NCBI RefSeq assembly: GCF_901764995.1
Contig: NZ_CABFKI010000009.1
Coordinates: 33,726 to 97,725, forward strand
Source of the DNA: Actinobacillus porcinus
GTDB lineage: Bacteria > Pseudomonadota > Gammaproteobacteria > Enterobacterales > Pasteurellaceae
Direction of reading: 5' to 3'
DNA length: 64,000 nt
Position 1 is the first letter of the stretch; each line of letters starts with the position of its first letter. The position numbers and the translations under genes are program-made. A model generated the notes under the pieces. The model did not search any database, was not told the origin of the DNA, and was given only the letters and a program-made list of their open reading frames with translations. Below, in pieces: positions 8,721-18,588 of the stretch.

Positions 8721-10652
8721 TTATTCCCTTGCTAAGGCAGTAATAGGATCAAGTTGGGCGGCTTTTTTCGCGGGCATATAACCAAATACCACACCAATTA
8801 GGGTAGAGAACAATACCGCTGCCACAATGGAAAAGGCCGAGAATGACATCATAAAATCCGTAATAAAGGCATTAAATAAAGTGCCAATAATTAAGGACAG
8901 TAAAATGCCCGAAACGCCGCCGATGATACAAATTAATACCGCTTCAATAAGGAATTGTTGCAAAATATTGCTACGGCGTGCGCCAATTGCCATACGAACC
9001 CCAATTTCTTTTGTGCGTTCAGTGACGGAAACGAGCATAATATTCATCACACCAATTCCCCCAACAATGAGCGAAATAAAGGCAATAGACGAAATTAACA
9101 GCTTCATTGTGCCCGTAGTGCTTTCAATGGTCTGTTTAATGGTGTCGCTGTTCATAATAAAGAAATCTTTTTTGCCGTGGCGCAAGGTCAAAAATTCCGT
9201 TAAGCTTTTTTCTGCCACCGTAGTGTTGATATTATCCTTAATTTTGACGGTTATCGAACCAATTTTTACGCCCCCTGTCACTTTATTCATTACTGTAGTA
9301 TAAGGCGCATAAATATTTAAAGAACTGCTCGCCGCCCCCATTTGTCTATCTGTCACAACACCAATAATTCGGAAAGGTCTTTTGGCAAAAATAACGACTT
9401 TACCAATGGGATCTTCATTCGGAAAAATGGCCTTTTTCGCACTTTCATCTAATAATGCCACAGGTGCATTTTCTGCCACTTCTTGCGCGGTAATCAAACG
9501 CCCTGATTTCAGCTTCATCCCTTCCACATCAAAATATTGTTCTCCAACCCCTTTGAGATTAGTCGATGTAAAAGATTGATTGCCGTAAATCAGCAAACCG
9601 CTTGAGGAACTATTGGGCGTAACATTTTGCACATAACTTTGTTTTGTCAACGCATTGGCGTCATTTACCGTTAAATTTTGCATTTGTTCTGCACGGCGAT
9701 CACCAAATCCCGTCCCATTAAAAATCGTCATGGTGTTAGTACCTAAGCCATTAATATTCGACAGGATTTTTTGTTGAGAACCATTACCTAACGCTACCAC
9801 GGAAACCACAGACGTAATCCCAATAATAATCCCGAGCATGGTAAGTAGCGAGCGCATTTTATGGGCAAGAATCGCGCCCACAGACATACGAAAGGCTTCC
9901 ACCAACTGATCTTTACTCAAACCAAAGCAGGGCGTTGAAACTTTTTCATTTTTAACCGCACTTTTCACCGCTGCTTTGTGGCTATCGCCAATAATCTCAC
10001 CATCTTTAATTTCAATGACACGGTTGGCTTGTGCCGCGATATCGCGGTCGTGAGTTACCATAATAATGGTGTGCCCTTCGTGGTGAAGTTGGCGCAAAAT
10101 TTCCATCACATTTTGCCCGCTTGCACTGTCTAATGCCCCCGTGGGTTCATCGGCAAGAATAATTTCACCGCCATTCATTAACGCGCGCGCGATACTGACA
10201 CGCTGTTGTTGTCCCCCTGAAAGCTGGTTGGGTTTATTTTGTTCTTTGCCTTCAAGCCCTAATTTTTTGAGCAACTCTTGAGCATGGGCAAGCCGCTTCG
10301 CCTGAGATGTTCCTGCATAAATCGCAGGCAACGCCACATTTTCTTGTGCCGTCAAAGAAGAGAGCAGATTATAACGCTGGAAAATAAACCCAAATTTTTG
10401 GCTACGTAAATCCGAGAGTTGATCGGCGGATAATTCCACCGTTTCTTTGCCATCAATTTTATAGGATCCGCTGGTTGCCGTGTCCAAGCAACCGATAATA
10501 TTCATCAGCGTGGATTTACCTGAACCCGATTGTCCAATAATGGCCACAAAATCGCCTTTTTCAATATGAAGAGAAATATCCTTTAAAATATGAACACGGT
10601 TTTCGCCTTCGCCGAAATAACGATTTAAGTTTTTGATTTCAATAATATTCAT
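8721..10652 (-). CDS. macB: Macrolide-type ABC exporter ATPase/permease MacB
   Basis: This 643-residue protein has an N-terminal ABC ATPase (Walker [10 protein letters not shown] at about 40-48, signature LSGGQQQR near 143, Walker [14 protein letters not shown]). Four transmembrane segments and a large periplasmic domain follow, as in MacB, with the C-terminal FtsX-like membrane part ending in [17 protein letters not shown]. The dimer couples ATP hydrolysis to export through MacA and a TolC-type channel. It is separated from macA by 27 bp containing an uptake signal. Substrates could include macrolides, peptides or toxins. Confidence 0.95.
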   Translation of the reverse strand: MNIIEIKNLNRYFGEGENRVHILKDISLHIEKGDFVAIIGQSGSGKSTLMNIIGCLDTATSGSYKIDGKETVELSADQLSDLRSQKFGFIFQRYNLLSSLTAQENVALPAIYAGTSQAKRLAHAQELLKKLGLEGKEQNKPNQLSGGQQQRVSIARALMNGGEIILADEPTGALDSASGQNVMEILRQLHHEGHTIIMVTHDRDIAAQANRVIEIKDGEIIGDSHKAAVKSAVKNEKVSTPCFGLSKDQLVEAFRMSVGAILAHKMRSLLTMLGIIIGITSVVSVVALGNGSQQKILSNINGLGTNTMTIFNGTGFGDRRAEQMQNLTVNDANALTKQSYVQNVTPNSSSSGLLIYGNQSFTSTNLKGVGEQYFDVEGMKLKSGRLITAQEVAENAPVALLDESAKKAIFPNEDPIGKVVIFAKRPFRIIGVVTDRQMGAASSSLNIYAPYTTVMNKVTGGVKIGSITVKIKDNINTTVAEKSLTEFLTLRHGKKDFFIMNSDTIKQTIESTTGTMKLLISSIAFISLIVGGIGVMNIMLVSVTERTKEIGVRMAIGARRSNILQQFLIEAVLICIIGGVSGILLSLIIGTLFNAFITDFMMSFSAFSIVAAVLFSTLIGVVFGYMPAKKAAQLDPITALARE

Positions 10653-10679
10653 GAAAATTTACCGTTTTTTAACCGCACT

Positions 10680-11858
10680 TTAGAACATGCGCGGGCCACG
10701 CCCTGTGGTGCCGACTTTCTCGCCTGCCGCCACTTGCGACACAATAACTTTTTCCCCTTCGGCTAAGCCCGATTTGATTTCAGTTTGGAAGTCGTTTTGC
10801 ACCCCAATTTCCACTTCGCGTTCTTCCGATTGATTTTGGGCATTAAGTACATGAACAATATACTTATTGCCCTTTTTTTGTATCGCCATATTGGACACCG
10901 TTAACACCCCTTTGGCAGCAGCGATTTTAATCGTATTTTCCGTTGTCATTCCAATACGCAACACACCGTCAGGGTTATCTACTTCCATATTGGCATAATA
11001 ATAGACGGCGGAAGTCGATGATGAAGATGATGAACTACTTGAACCGGTTGATGTGGCATCAGTATCTGTTGTGGTTGCAGGATCCACACTATCAATCACA
11101 GCATGATATTTGGTCTGATTATCCGATAAAATGGTAAATTCCACTTCTTGACCGGCTTTGACTTTAGTAATGTCACCTTCTGAAATTTCAGGTTTAATCA
11201 GCATTTTTTGTAAGTTAGCTACCGTCACAATAGTAGGGGTGGTTTGATTGGCATTCACCGTTTGCCCTTCAGAAATCGGCGTTGAAATCACTGTGCCGTC
11301 AATAGGCGAAGTAATTTTGGTATAACCCACATTGGTTTCAGCGGTATTCACCTCAATTTCAGCCTGTTTAATGGATTCTTGCAAGGCATCAATTTCTGCT
11401 TTCGCCGCATCAAGGGTATTTTTTGCGCTGTTCAGCTCGTCTAAAGACGTAGATTGTAATTTGTAAAGCTTAGATAAACGGGAATAACTAGATTGCGCTA
11501 CGTTGTAAGCGGTTTGTTTGGCTTTTAATTGTGCTTGATAACTGGCTAAAGCCGCCTTGGCTTTATTGAGTGCGTTGATTTGTGTGGTGGAATCAATATC
11601 CGCAATCATATCGCCTTTTTTCACTGATTGACCTAATTTAACATAGAGTTTGGTGATTTTGCCTGAAACCTGAGCACCAACATCCACTTCATTTGAGCTT
11701 TGAATAGAGCCTGATGCCACGACCGTTTTTTCCACATCGGCACGCGTCACGTTTTCAGTTAAAAAAGTCGGTGTTTGTTCGCCTTGAGACATAAAAAAAT
11801 AGCTACCACCGGCAACCATCGTGGCTAATAACAGTATCGTAATAGTTTTCTTTTTCAT
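10680..11858 (-). CDS. macA: MacA periplasmic adaptor of the MacAB exporter
   Basis: The 392-residue membrane-fusion protein begins with an N-terminal membrane anchor (residues 5-22). It has a biotinyl-lipoyl-like domain split by an alpha-helical hairpin (about 95-170), then beta-barrel and membrane-proximal domains. A serine-rich stretch (GSSSSSSSSST, about 273-283) is an unusual low-complexity insertion in the barrel region. It heads the macA-macB-tdeA cluster and is divergent from glnS. GGAAAA precedes the ATG. Confidence 0.93.
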   Translation of the reverse strand: MKKKTITILLLATMVAGGSYFFMSQGEQTPTFLTENVTRADVEKTVVASGSIQSSNEVDVGAQVSGKITKLYVKLGQSVKKGDMIADIDSTTQINALNKAKAALASYQAQLKAKQTAYNVAQSSYSRLSKLYKLQSTSLDELNSAKNTLDAAKAEIDALQESIKQAEIEVNTAETNVGYTKITSPIDGTVISTPISEGQTVNANQTTPTIVTVANLQKMLIKPEISEGDITKVKAGQEVEFTILSDNQTKYHAVIDSVDPATTTDTDATSTGSSSSSSSSSTSAVYYYANMEVDNPDGVLRIGMTTENTIKIAAAKGVLTVSNMAIQKKGNKYIVHVLNAQNQSEEREVEIGVQNDFQTEIKSGLAEGEKVIVSQVAAGEKVGTTGRGPRMF

Positions 11859-12146
11859 GATTTTTCCCGATAAGATAATTTGTCGCCATGATAAAGCGAG
11901 AATATTAAGAATTTATTAAGATTGAAATGTATGACCCCATATTTAAATCATGGTTCATATCAAAATGCCGTGAATTCTAACCATTCGAACCAGCACATAC
12001 AACCGTGCGATGATATTTTCATGGCGAAAAAGGTTTTAGGGAATGCCATTGGGGAAATAAAATTCATCAAAAACAACCGCACTTTAAATCTTGCAATAAA
12101 ACCTGTAAAATACAGCGAATTTTATCAACAAAATACAAAAAAACTT

Positions 12147-13817
12147 ATGACAACTGAACATATTGACGTAAATGGCGAAGAACATCGCCCAACGAATTTT
12201 ATTCGTCAAATCATTGACGAAGATCTTGCCAGTGGCAAACACAATAATGTGTACACACGTTTCCCGCCTGAACCCAACGGCTATTTGCATATTGGGCACG
12301 CTAAATCAATCTGCTTAAACTTTGGTATTGCAAAAGATTATCAAGGTTTATGCAACCTGCGTTTTGACGATACGAACCCGGTTAAAGAAGACGTAGAATA
12401 TGTTGACTCTATCAAGCAAGATGTGGAATGGTTAGGGTTTAAATGGAATGGGGAAGTGCGTTATGCTTCAGACTATTTCGACCAACTTTATGGCTATGCG
12501 ATTGAATTAATTAACAAAGGGTTAGCCTATGTGGATGAACTTTCCCCTGAAGAAATGCGTGAATATCGCGGTACTTTAACGGAAGCAGGTAAAAACAGCC
12601 CTTATCGCGATCGCAGTGTAGAAGAAAATTTGGCGTTATTTGAAAAAATGAAAAACGGCGAATTTGAAGAAGGAAAAGCTTGTTTACGCGCCAAAATCGA
12701 TATGGCATCGCCATTTATGGTGATGCGCGATCCTGTACTTTATCGCGTTAAATTTGCCAGCCACCATCAAACCGGTGACAAATGGTGCATTTACCCAATG
12801 TACGATTTTACCCATTGTATTTCCGATGCTCTTGAGCGCATTACTCATTCATTGTGTACATTAGAATTCCAAGATAACCGCCGTTTATACGACTGGGTAT
12901 TAGAGCATATTTCCATTGAACGTCCATTGCCGCATCAATATGAATTCTCACGTTTAAATTTAGAAGGCACATTAACCTCTAAACGTAAATTATTGAAACT
13001 GGTTGAAGAGGGGGTAGTGGATGGTTGGAATGACCCACGTATGCCAACCATTTCAGGTCTACGCCGCCGTGGTTATACGCCGGCGTCTTTGCGCGAGTTT
13101 TGCCGCCGTATTGGGGTCACTAAACAAGATAACGTGGTGGAATATTCGGCGTTAGAAAGTTGTATTCGTGACGATTTAAACGTAAATGCGCCACGTGCAA
13201 TGGCAGTCATCAATCCATTAAAAATTGTGATTGAGAACTTAGAAAATAGCGAAATTTTGACCGCACCTAACCACCCGAATCGTGAAGAATTAGGCACGCG
13301 TCAATTGCCGTTCACCAAAGAACTTTACATTGACGAAGCAGACTTCCGCGAAGAAGCCAATAAACAATACAAACGCTTAGTATTAGGCAAAGAAGTGCGT
13401 TTGCGTAATGCTTATGTGATTAAAGCTGAGCGCGTGGAAAAAGATGCCGATGGTAAAGTGATTTGCGTGTATTGTACTTACGATCCTGGAACCTTAGGCA
13501 AAAATCCGGCAGATGGACGCAAAGTAAAAGGCGTGATTCAATGGGTTTCTGCAACAGATAACCACCCCGCGGAATTCCGTCAATACGGACGTTTATTTGA
13601 TATGGCAAATCCTGGTGCGGAAGAAGACATTATCGCGGCAATTAACCCGCATTCCTTAGTGGTCAAACATGGGGTTGTGGAAAAAAGCCTTGGCAATGCA
13701 AAAGCAGAACAGGCTTACCAATTTGAACGTGAAGGTTATTATTGCGCAGACAGCAAAGATAGCCACCCGGAACATTTAGTTTTTAACTTAACTGTAAGTT
13801 TAAAAGAAGGATTTTAA
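12147..13817 (+). CDS. glnS: Glutaminyl-tRNA synthetase
   Basis: Charges tRNA-Gln. The start at 12147 gives 556 residues, matching E. coli GlnRS (554). The frame is open back to 11922, but that extension is not conserved and includes an uptake signal. Class I motifs are clear: [16 protein letters not shown] (HIGH motif) and LTSKRKLL (KMSKS-like). The C-terminal anticodon-binding barrels end in [17 protein letters not shown]. The gene is monocistronic or co-transcribed with a small lipoprotein gene 3 bp downstream. Confidence 0.97.
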   Translation: MTTEHIDVNGEEHRPTNFIRQIIDEDLASGKHNNVYTRFPPEPNGYLHIGHAKSICLNFGIAKDYQGLCNLRFDDTNPVKEDVEYVDSIKQDVEWLGFKWNGEVRYASDYFDQLYGYAIELINKGLAYVDELSPEEMREYRGTLTEAGKNSPYRDRSVEENLALFEKMKNGEFEEGKACLRAKIDMASPFMVMRDPVLYRVKFASHHQTGDKWCIYPMYDFTHCISDALERITHSLCTLEFQDNRRLYDWVLEHISIERPLPHQYEFSRLNLEGTLTSKRKLLKLVEEGVVDGWNDPRMPTISGLRRRGYTPASLREFCRRIGVTKQDNVVEYSALESCIRDDLNVNAPRAMAVINPLKIVIENLENSEILTAPNHPNREELGTRQLPFTKELYIDEADFREEANKQYKRLVLGKEVRLRNAYVIKAERVEKDADGKVICVYCTYDPGTLGKNPADGRKVKGVIQWVSATDNHPAEFRQYGRLFDMANPGAEEDIIAAINPHSLVVKHGVVEKSLGNAKAEQAYQFEREGYYCADSKDSHPEHLVFNLTVSLKEGF

Positions 13818-13820
13818 TTA

Positions 13821-13967
13821 ATGAAAAAACTCGTCTTGATTGCCATTACGGCTGCTTTTGTCGCCGCTTGTTCACAACCAAAAGATATTTATTTTAACGG
13901 TTCAGACGGCTCTCATTCAGGCTTAAAATACGATAAAGCCAGCGGTAGTTTTGGCGTTAATCGCTAA
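13821..13967 (+). CDS. Small lipoprotein, 48 residues
   Basis: The ORF starts 3 bp after the glnS stop. The product has a short signal peptide with lipobox VAAC (cysteine 17), leaving a mature peptide of about 32 residues rich in Gly, Ser and Asp. I do not recognise the family. The tight linkage to glnS, a credible lipobox and the terminator right after it argue that it is real and translated from the glnS transcript. Confidence 0.75.
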   Translation: MKKLVLIAITAAFVAACSQPKDIYFNGSDGSHSGLKYDKASGSFGVNR

Positions 13968-13989
13968 ATTTGTAGTCTAAATCCATACT

Positions 13990-14020
13990 AAGTGCGGTCA
14001 AATTTGACCGCATTTCTTTT
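13990..14020 (+). terminator. Uptake-signal-pair terminator after glnS and the lipoprotein gene
   Basis: AAGTGCGGTCAAATTTGACCGCATTT is an inverted uptake-signal pair with almost no loop, followed by CTTTTT. It would end the glnS transcript. Confidence 0.75.
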
Positions 14021-14041
14021 TAATTTTACACAACTTTAACT

Positions 14042-14473
14042 ATGACAAAATTTTGGGAAACTAAATCACTCAGTGAGATGACGGATGATGAATGGGAAGC
14101 ACTTTGTGACGGCTGCGGTAAATGTTGTTATCGTAAATTTATAGAAGGACGCGGACGGCGAGAAAAGCTTTATTACACTCGAATTGCTTGCGATTTATTA
14201 GATTTAAACACAGGAAAGTGCGGTGATTATTTAAACCGTTTTAAATTAGACACTGAATGCACAAAGCTAACCAAGAAAAATTTGCCACAATTTGGTTGGT
14301 TACCTCAAACCTGCGCCTATCGTTTGCTTTATGAAGGCAAACCATTATTTGATTGGCATCCCTTAATCTCAGGCAATCCTGATTCTGTTAAATTGGCACA
14401 TATTCCTATTGTTAACGGAATCCACGAAAAAGATGTGATCGATTGGTTTGAGTTTGTGATTGATGAACATTAA
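14042..14473 (+). CDS. ycgN: YcgN-family (UPF0260) cysteine-cluster protein
   Basis: The 143-residue protein carries CDGCGKCCYRK (residues 22-32), the CxxCxxCC cluster of the YcgN/YkgJ zinc- or iron-binding family. Further cysteines occur in ACDLLDLNTGKCGDY and PQTCAYR. Length agrees with the family (about 150). The biochemical role is not established. It is preceded by the glnS terminator, so it has its own promoter. Confidence 0.88.
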   Translation: MTKFWETKSLSEMTDDEWEALCDGCGKCCYRKFIEGRGRREKLYYTRIACDLLDLNTGKCGDYLNRFKLDTECTKLTKKNLPQFGWLPQTCAYRLLYEGKPLFDWHPLISGNPDSVKLAHIPIVNGIHEKDVIDWFEFVIDEH

Positions 14474-14525
14474 ATTTCAAAAAAAATTGGCAAGATGCTT
14501 GAGTTGGGGGGGATTTTGCTTCAAG

Positions 14526-14553
14526 AAAAAACCCTTTTGTACATACAAAAGGG
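14526..14553 (-). terminator. Minus-strand terminator, probably the original rplY terminator
   Basis: CCCTTTTGT (14532-14540) pairs with ACAAAAGGG (14545-14553), with six A's before it on the plus strand, giving a T-tract on the minus strand. No minus-strand gene ends here except the duplicated last codons of rplY at 14586-14603. The simplest reading is that it belonged to rplY before the island inserted. Confidence 0.7.
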
Positions 14554-14584
14554 CTTCGTACCATAGCTTGCGTTAAATTAATTC

Positions 14585-14603
14585 ATTACGCACGTTTGAA
14601 GTC
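14585..14603. repeat. att-like direct repeat, distal copy (remnant of rplY 3' end)
   Basis: Read on the minus strand it encodes Asp-Phe-Lys-Arg-Ala-stop, the same five residues that end intact rplY. The codons upstream of it do not match L25. The partner copy is at 19676-19694 in the same orientation with one mismatch. Confidence 0.7.
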
Positions 14604-14677
14604 AAAGTAAAACAAACTTGTTCTCAAGAAAATAATCGTTAAAAATCAAAAGATTAAAGTGTTTATTTTTAGAGATG

Positions 14678-14706
14678 TTCCGAAACAGGCATTATTTTTC
14701 CGAAAC
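14678..14706. repeat. Paired TTCCGAAAC sites inside the left island end
   Basis: TTCCGAAAC occurs at 14678-14686 and 14698-14706, spaced 20 bp (about two helical turns). The same motif recurs inside the other end of the island. Position and spacing suggest arm-type integrase or excisionase binding sites, by inference. Confidence 0.5.
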
Positions 14707-14776
14707 TCACTTATTTTAAACGGGGATATTAGGTGATTTCATCAGTGGGTTTTAACAGCCTATCTTTGCGAATATA

Positions 14777-15367
14777 GTGCTGTGTCATTCGTTTTGCCGT
14801 AAGCCCAATGGCGAAACCTATCTCAGTTATGATTTCATGGCCACCACAAACCAAATCGCGCTCTCACAGCACGAAACCTTTTGTGCGGACAGCCTAAAAG
14901 CGGCAGAAAAGAAAGTGAACCGCGATCACATTCTATCGCCTTTTATGATTGCCATACCAAACGAAATCAACGATGTCACCGATGAAATCATTTATGAAAT
15001 GCTCAAGCCATTTAAGACCGCTGAAAAATTGGTCACACATTACGAAGAAAACATCATCCGAGAAAATGCGCGCCAAGAGTTAGCGCAACTTGAAATTCAA
15101 GGGGACAAACAAACGTGGGCAATATTACGCCAAAACGGCTTAACCAACTGGCAACAGGTTCGTGAACTTGGCTTTCAGCGGTTGCTCGATTTCAAAGGCA
15201 TAGGCGAAATCCGCGCGAAAAAACTACTCAACGCGTTCGTAGATTTAATCACCACGCAACAAGACAAACTGGTTAATTATCTCAAATTGGAAGAAATCTA
15301 CGCCAAACGCAGAGAAGACAAAGAAACCATTGAACAGGCAAGAAATTGGAGACCCAAGGAGGCATAA
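14777..15367 (+). CDS. Island protein with helix-hairpin-helix segment, function unknown
   Basis: The ORF opens at a GTG (14777) directly after an in-frame stop. An ATG at 14837 is an alternative, giving 176 residues. Neither has a strong ribosome site, so the N-terminus may be truncated. Residues about 140-165 (RLLDFKGIGEIRAKKLLNAF) form a helix-hairpin-helix, suggesting DNA binding, and the C-terminal third is highly charged. It is followed without gap by a coiled-coil gene on the same strand. I do not recognise the family; a phage DNA-associated role is a guess. Confidence 0.6.
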   Translation: MLCHSFCRKPNGETYLSYDFMATTNQIALSQHETFCADSLKAAEKKVNRDHILSPFMIAIPNEINDVTDEIIYEMLKPFKTAEKLVTHYEENIIRENARQELAQLEIQGDKQTWAILRQNGLTNWQQVRELGFQRLLDFKGIGEIRAKKLLNAFVDLITTQQDKLVNYLKLEEIYAKRREDKETIEQARNWRPKEA

Positions 15368-15622
15368 ATGTTCAAATCTTTAACCGCGCTTTTAAAAAAA
15401 ACGCCACACAACCCCCAACTTGAACAAGCCACAAGGCAAATCGCCGCGTTAGAATATCGACTGGCAGAAGCGCAAGTTCAAATCGATGATTTACATTTTG
15501 AACTCAAAGAGAAAGACAAACGCATTGATGGGTTGCAAATCATCATCAAAAATCAAAAAGATGACATTCTCAATTTAAGAAAAGTACGTTCAACCAAAAA
15601 GAAAAAAGGAGTGAGAAAATGA
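15368..15622 (+). CDS. Small coiled-coil island protein
   Basis: The 84-residue product is almost entirely heptad-like (residues 18-70, LEYRLAEAQVQIDDLHFEL), ending in a lysine-rich tail TKKKKGVRK. AAGGAGGCA precedes the ATG and the next gene overlaps its stop by 4 bp, indicating translational coupling. Such basic-tailed coiled coils are common among phage accessory proteins. No specific function is assignable. Confidence 0.65.
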   Translation: MFKSLTALLKKTPHNPQLEQATRQIAALEYRLAEAQVQIDDLHFELKEKDKRIDGLQIIIKNQKDDILNLRKVRSTKKKKGVRK

Positions 15623-16299
15623 TTTCAGAAGAAGACAAAAAAGAAATCCTAAATGGAGCTTATGGAATTAGCCGTGACGGTGTTAAATGTAAATATGTAG
15701 GGTTATCTGATTATGAAAACTACCCATATGTATTTATTTATTTTAATGACGCAGATGAAATTGCGAGAATACATCAATTGTCTGAAGATTTTCGCAATAT
15801 TAAAGACACTGAACATGAAATTGACGTTGTAGGTCTATGGGAAAACCAACCAAAACCTTTTAACCTTGAAAAAGCATTAGCTGGCGAGCCAGTGATGTTA
15901 AGAAATGGTTCAAAAGCCTGTGTACTTTCAAAATTACCTAAAAATTTGGATTTTAATTATATTCCAGATTTACCATTAATTGGCTTAGAAAAAGGATCTC
16001 TCAAATTCATATATTGGACAGAAGATGGACGAACTTCAACAATCAATGATGAAACTCCTATAGACATAATTGGTATGTGGAAAAAACCTGAACCAGTGTC
16101 AAACATGATAACAGTTACTTTACCTTGTCCTATAAAAGAACCAACTGGTCAAAAATGGTCTATTGATTCACAATTAGACACTCCGCAAAGTACACTCACA
16201 GATATATATGATGAAACCTTTATCTCAAAAGGTTGTTACTTTAACACAAAAGAAGATGCCCAAGCCTGGCTTGATGCAATGAGAAATAACCGCAGATGA
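15619..16299 (+). CDS. Island protein built of two related modules
   Basis: The 226-residue protein overlaps the preceding stop (ATGA). Residues about 18-78 and 92-155 look like repeats of one module: each ends in a D-(I/V)-(I/V)-G-(L/M)-W motif followed by a KP segment (EIDVVGLWENQPKP and PIDIIGMWKKPEP). A third region ends in a short helix with KEDAQAWLDAMR. AAAGGAGTG precedes the start. AT content is higher than in neighbouring core genes. The family is not recognised; it is likely phage-derived. Confidence 0.6.
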   Translation: MISEEDKKEILNGAYGISRDGVKCKYVGLSDYENYPYVFIYFNDADEIARIHQLSEDFRNIKDTEHEIDVVGLWENQPKPFNLEKALAGEPVMLRNGSKACVLSKLPKNLDFNYIPDLPLIGLEKGSLKFIYWTEDGRTSTINDETPIDIIGMWKKPEPVSNMITVTLPCPIKEPTGQKWSIDSQLDTPQSTLTDIYDETFISKGCYFNTKEDAQAWLDAMRNNRR

Positions 16300-16317
16300 G
16301 CTGGTTGATTTCATTAA

Positions 16318-16593
16318 CGTGTTTACACGCGAGATACACAAACAGTCACAACGGCATTAACGATTTCTTATAAATTAACCGATCCGATTGCCGTGTATAA
16401 AAACTTCCGCACCACAGAAAATATGGCGTCTCAGTTAATTGAGCCTCGTAGCCGTCAAGCCTTAGAAGTTGTTTTCAGTAACTACACTGCACAAAAGGCC
16501 CTTGAAAATCGAGCGCAATTATCCACTGATATTACCGCTCAAATCCGAAAATACACGCCAAAAACAAAAGACCACGTACGGCTGACATCGTAG
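16318..16593 (+). pseudogene. Band 7/SPFH-domain protein fragment
   Basis: The open stretch begins just after an in-frame stop and reads YTRDTQTVTTALTISYKL, then ENMASQLIEPRSRQALEVVF. This is characteristic of prohibitin-like SPFH domains also found in phage-encoded membrane proteins. There is no start codon with a ribosome site, and both the N-terminal anchor and the C-terminal part are missing. It ends at a junction with a minus-strand gene near 16570-16600. Confidence 0.6.
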
Positions 16594-16781
16594 AGCAGTG
16601 TGAAATCGCGGTGTGATATACTGCGTGGTCTGGCTTTGCGGTAGTTATGAATGATTAAAGAGCCGTCATCGCCAAGATAAGGAACGCTGATAATCATTGA
16701 GCCTTTGGCGAGTCTGTCGCTGTATTTCACCATAGCCGCGTTGTTGTTCCGCTTTTTGCGCGGTTTCTTTGAACTTGCCAT
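16539..16781 (-). CDS. Small basic phage-type protein, possibly truncated
   Basis: This 80-residue ORF begins MASSKKPRKKRNNNAAMVKY and lies 3 bp after the DUF6378-like gene on the same strand. The last residues (about 70-80) overlap the band 7 fragment on the other strand, so the natural C-terminus was probably lost at that junction. The N-terminal basic patch suggests nucleic-acid contact. The family is not recognised. Confidence 0.5.
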   Translation of the reverse strand: MASSKKPRKKRNNNAAMVKYSDRLAKGSMIISVPYLGDDGSLIIHNYRKARPRSISHRDFTLLYDVSRTWSFVFGVYFRI

Positions 16782-16784
16782 AAT

Positions 16785-17102
16785 TTAACCTTTGTGAATA
16801 TGCACAACAGGCACCTCTATCATGTCATTTAATGGGGTAGCGGTGGGTTCATCTGCAGTGAGATTGAGACGACCGCCCAAGGTGGCGTAACCGCAAATAT
16901 CTTGCCAGTGGTCAACTTCGTGCGGATTGCCTTGTAAAATTCGGGTAATTTTAGTGGCAATCATTGTGAGCGCGTATTTGTGCGAGCTGTCTAAGTGCGG
17001 TGCGTTTTGGATGTGTTTTGTGATGTCGTTAAAAATTAACGCGCCTTGGTGAAAATTGCCGTGGGTGCTTTCGCGTTGCGCTAATAATTCTGTGGTGTTC
17101 AT
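16785..17102 (-). CDS. DUF6378-type phage protein
   Basis: The 105-residue product contains RESTHGNFHQGALIFNDI (about 10-27) and IATKITRILQGNPHEVDHWQ (about 48-67), then DICGYA. This pattern is typical of the small DUF6378 proteins common in lambdoid phages, where conserved His, Glu and Asp residues suggest a nucleotide-handling all-alpha fold. The gene overlaps the upstream coiled-coil ORF (ATGA). The mini-operon opposes the rest of the island. Confidence 0.7.
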   Translation of the reverse strand: MNTTELLAQRESTHGNFHQGALIFNDITKHIQNAPHLDSSHKYALTMIATKITRILQGNPHEVDHWQDICGYATLGGRLNLTADEPTATPLNDMIEVPVVHIHKG

Positions 17103-17236
17103 TGTGGTTCCTTGTTTAAATTGTGGTGATTGATAAACTCTCTACGCATTTCGCGTAGCTTCTCTAGGGCTTGTTCAAGCTCTTTTTCTTTTGTGTCAAA
17201 CTCGTTGAGTTTTTCTTGGATTTGTTCTTTTGTCAT
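17099..17236 (-). CDS. 45-residue coiled-coil phage peptide
   Basis: ATG at 17236 opens MTKEQIQEKLNEFDTKEKEL and continues as a charged amphipathic helix. The stop (TGA 17099-17101) overlaps the ATG of the DUF6378-like gene. The overlap and coding pattern support it as a real small gene. Confidence 0.55.
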   Translation of the reverse strand: MTKEQIQEKLNEFDTKEKELEQALEKLREMRREFINHHNLNKEPQ

Positions 17237-17324
17237 GTTTACGCTTCAATGTCGGCGTTAAAATGCTTTATAGCCAAAATGACCAAGGGGATACGAATCC
17301 GACAGATGTCACCTTGCGTATTAG

Positions 17325-18230
17325 CGTGGGCAATATCAAAAAGCCGTAGAATATGTATCGGATGATGAATCCATTGCGAAAAACGGGCTAAACCTCACGG
17401 AAGTCACTGCATTTGGTTGTACATCGCGCGGACAAGCCTATCGCACAGGACGTTGGCTTATCGAGACGGAAAAATTAGAAAAAGAAACCATTACATTTAC
17501 TGTTGGACGCGAAGGATTAATGCACTTACCGGGTGATATTATTCGCGTTAACGACAACGATTATGCCGGAACAAATATTGGCGGTCGTGTCTTGGCTGTT
17601 AATGGCAATAAAATCACTCTTGATCGCAAAATTGAACTTTCTGGCAACAGTTTCTTGACCTATATCAATAATTCCGCCCAAGAAAGCACAATCCGAATTA
17701 CCGAAGTTAAAGGCGACGTTGCCATATTAGCAAGCACGCCAACCGACATTGAACCCTATACCGTTTGGGCATTAACCACAGAGCGAATCACTTCGGGCTT
17801 ATATAAAGCCATGACGCTGACAGAGAATGATGACGGTACATTTACCGTTACCGCACTCCAACACGAACCGCAAAAAGAGGCTATCGTAGATAAAAGTGCG
17901 CACTTTGTACCAAGCAATAGAACGACTTTACGCCCCCCACAAATTCAAGACATTGATACTCAAGTCGGTTATGACGGCAAATTGTATGTCACCGCCGATA
18001 TTGGTTCAGGGGACGGCGAAGTCAGTTTTGATGTGCGCATCTTGAAAGACGGCAAACTCTATGAATATCGCCGCGGATTAAGCAACTCAAATCTTGCCTT
18101 GGAAGATTTACCCAATGGCGAATATACCGTTGTGATTTACGCCAAGAATAAAGACGGACAAGTGTTGAGTGAGAAATCCTCCCACTTTACCATTAATAAA
18201 CCGCCCGTATTGGGCAACCTTTGCAGATGA
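17325..18230 (+). pseudogene. Phage tail tip protein J (host specificity), internal fragment
   Basis: The open frame begins after a stop at 17322 and reads KAVEYVSDDESIAKNGLNLT, then TSRGQAYRTGRWLIETEK. This is the hallmark of lambda gpJ-type tail tip proteins. It continues through the LPGDIIRVNDN region and a fibronectin-III-like stretch (about 17940-18180). Full gpJ proteins exceed 1000 residues; only about 300 remain, without the N- or C-terminus. At about 18210 the frame is joined to a HicB-like sequence. Confidence 0.8.
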
Positions 18231-18588
18231 AGAAAAACTCACAGGCGTAACACAAGGCGAAGATTTGACTGAGCTTGATGAAATGCTTGAAGACTTGCTG
18301 ATTTGTAACGTCAAAGATTATTTTGACGAAGACAAATATTTTCCCGAACCCACTGAACCAAAAGTAGGGGAACGACTAGTTGCAATGTCGAGCCAACTTG
18401 AAGCAAAAGTATTGCTCAATAACGAGCGTGTCAAACAGGGCTTAACCAAAAAAGCCCTTGGCGAATTAGCCGGATTAAGTGCGGTTGAAATCGGACGCAT
18501 TTTAAACCCACGCTACGGATCGAAAATTGACGCCATTGAAAAGGTTCTTATCGCCCTAGGCAAACCGCTGAAATTGGCGTTGGATTAA
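18169..18588 (+). pseudogene. HicB-like antitoxin remnant fused to the tail-protein junction
   Basis: From about residue 15 the ORF resembles a HicB antitoxin: ATFADEEKLTGVTQGEDLTE matches the end of the partial RNase-H fold. A C-terminal helix-turn-helix follows (TKKALGELAGLSAVEIGRIL, then AIEKVLIALGKPL). The first beta strand is absent and replaced by sequence overlapping the gpJ fragment. No ribosome site fits the GTG at 18169. It has no adjacent hicA and converges on the complete hicAB pair. Confidence 0.6.

Noticed and set aside
11922..12146. Extended N-terminus of GlnRS
   Set aside because: The 75 extra codons are not part of the conserved protein and include an uptake signal; the start at 12147 matches the usual length.
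16290..16360. Short ORF reading ELVDFINVFTREIHKQ in another frame over the band 7 fragment
   Set aside because: It overlaps the SPFH-like frame, which has clear family motifs; the alternative is a shadow.
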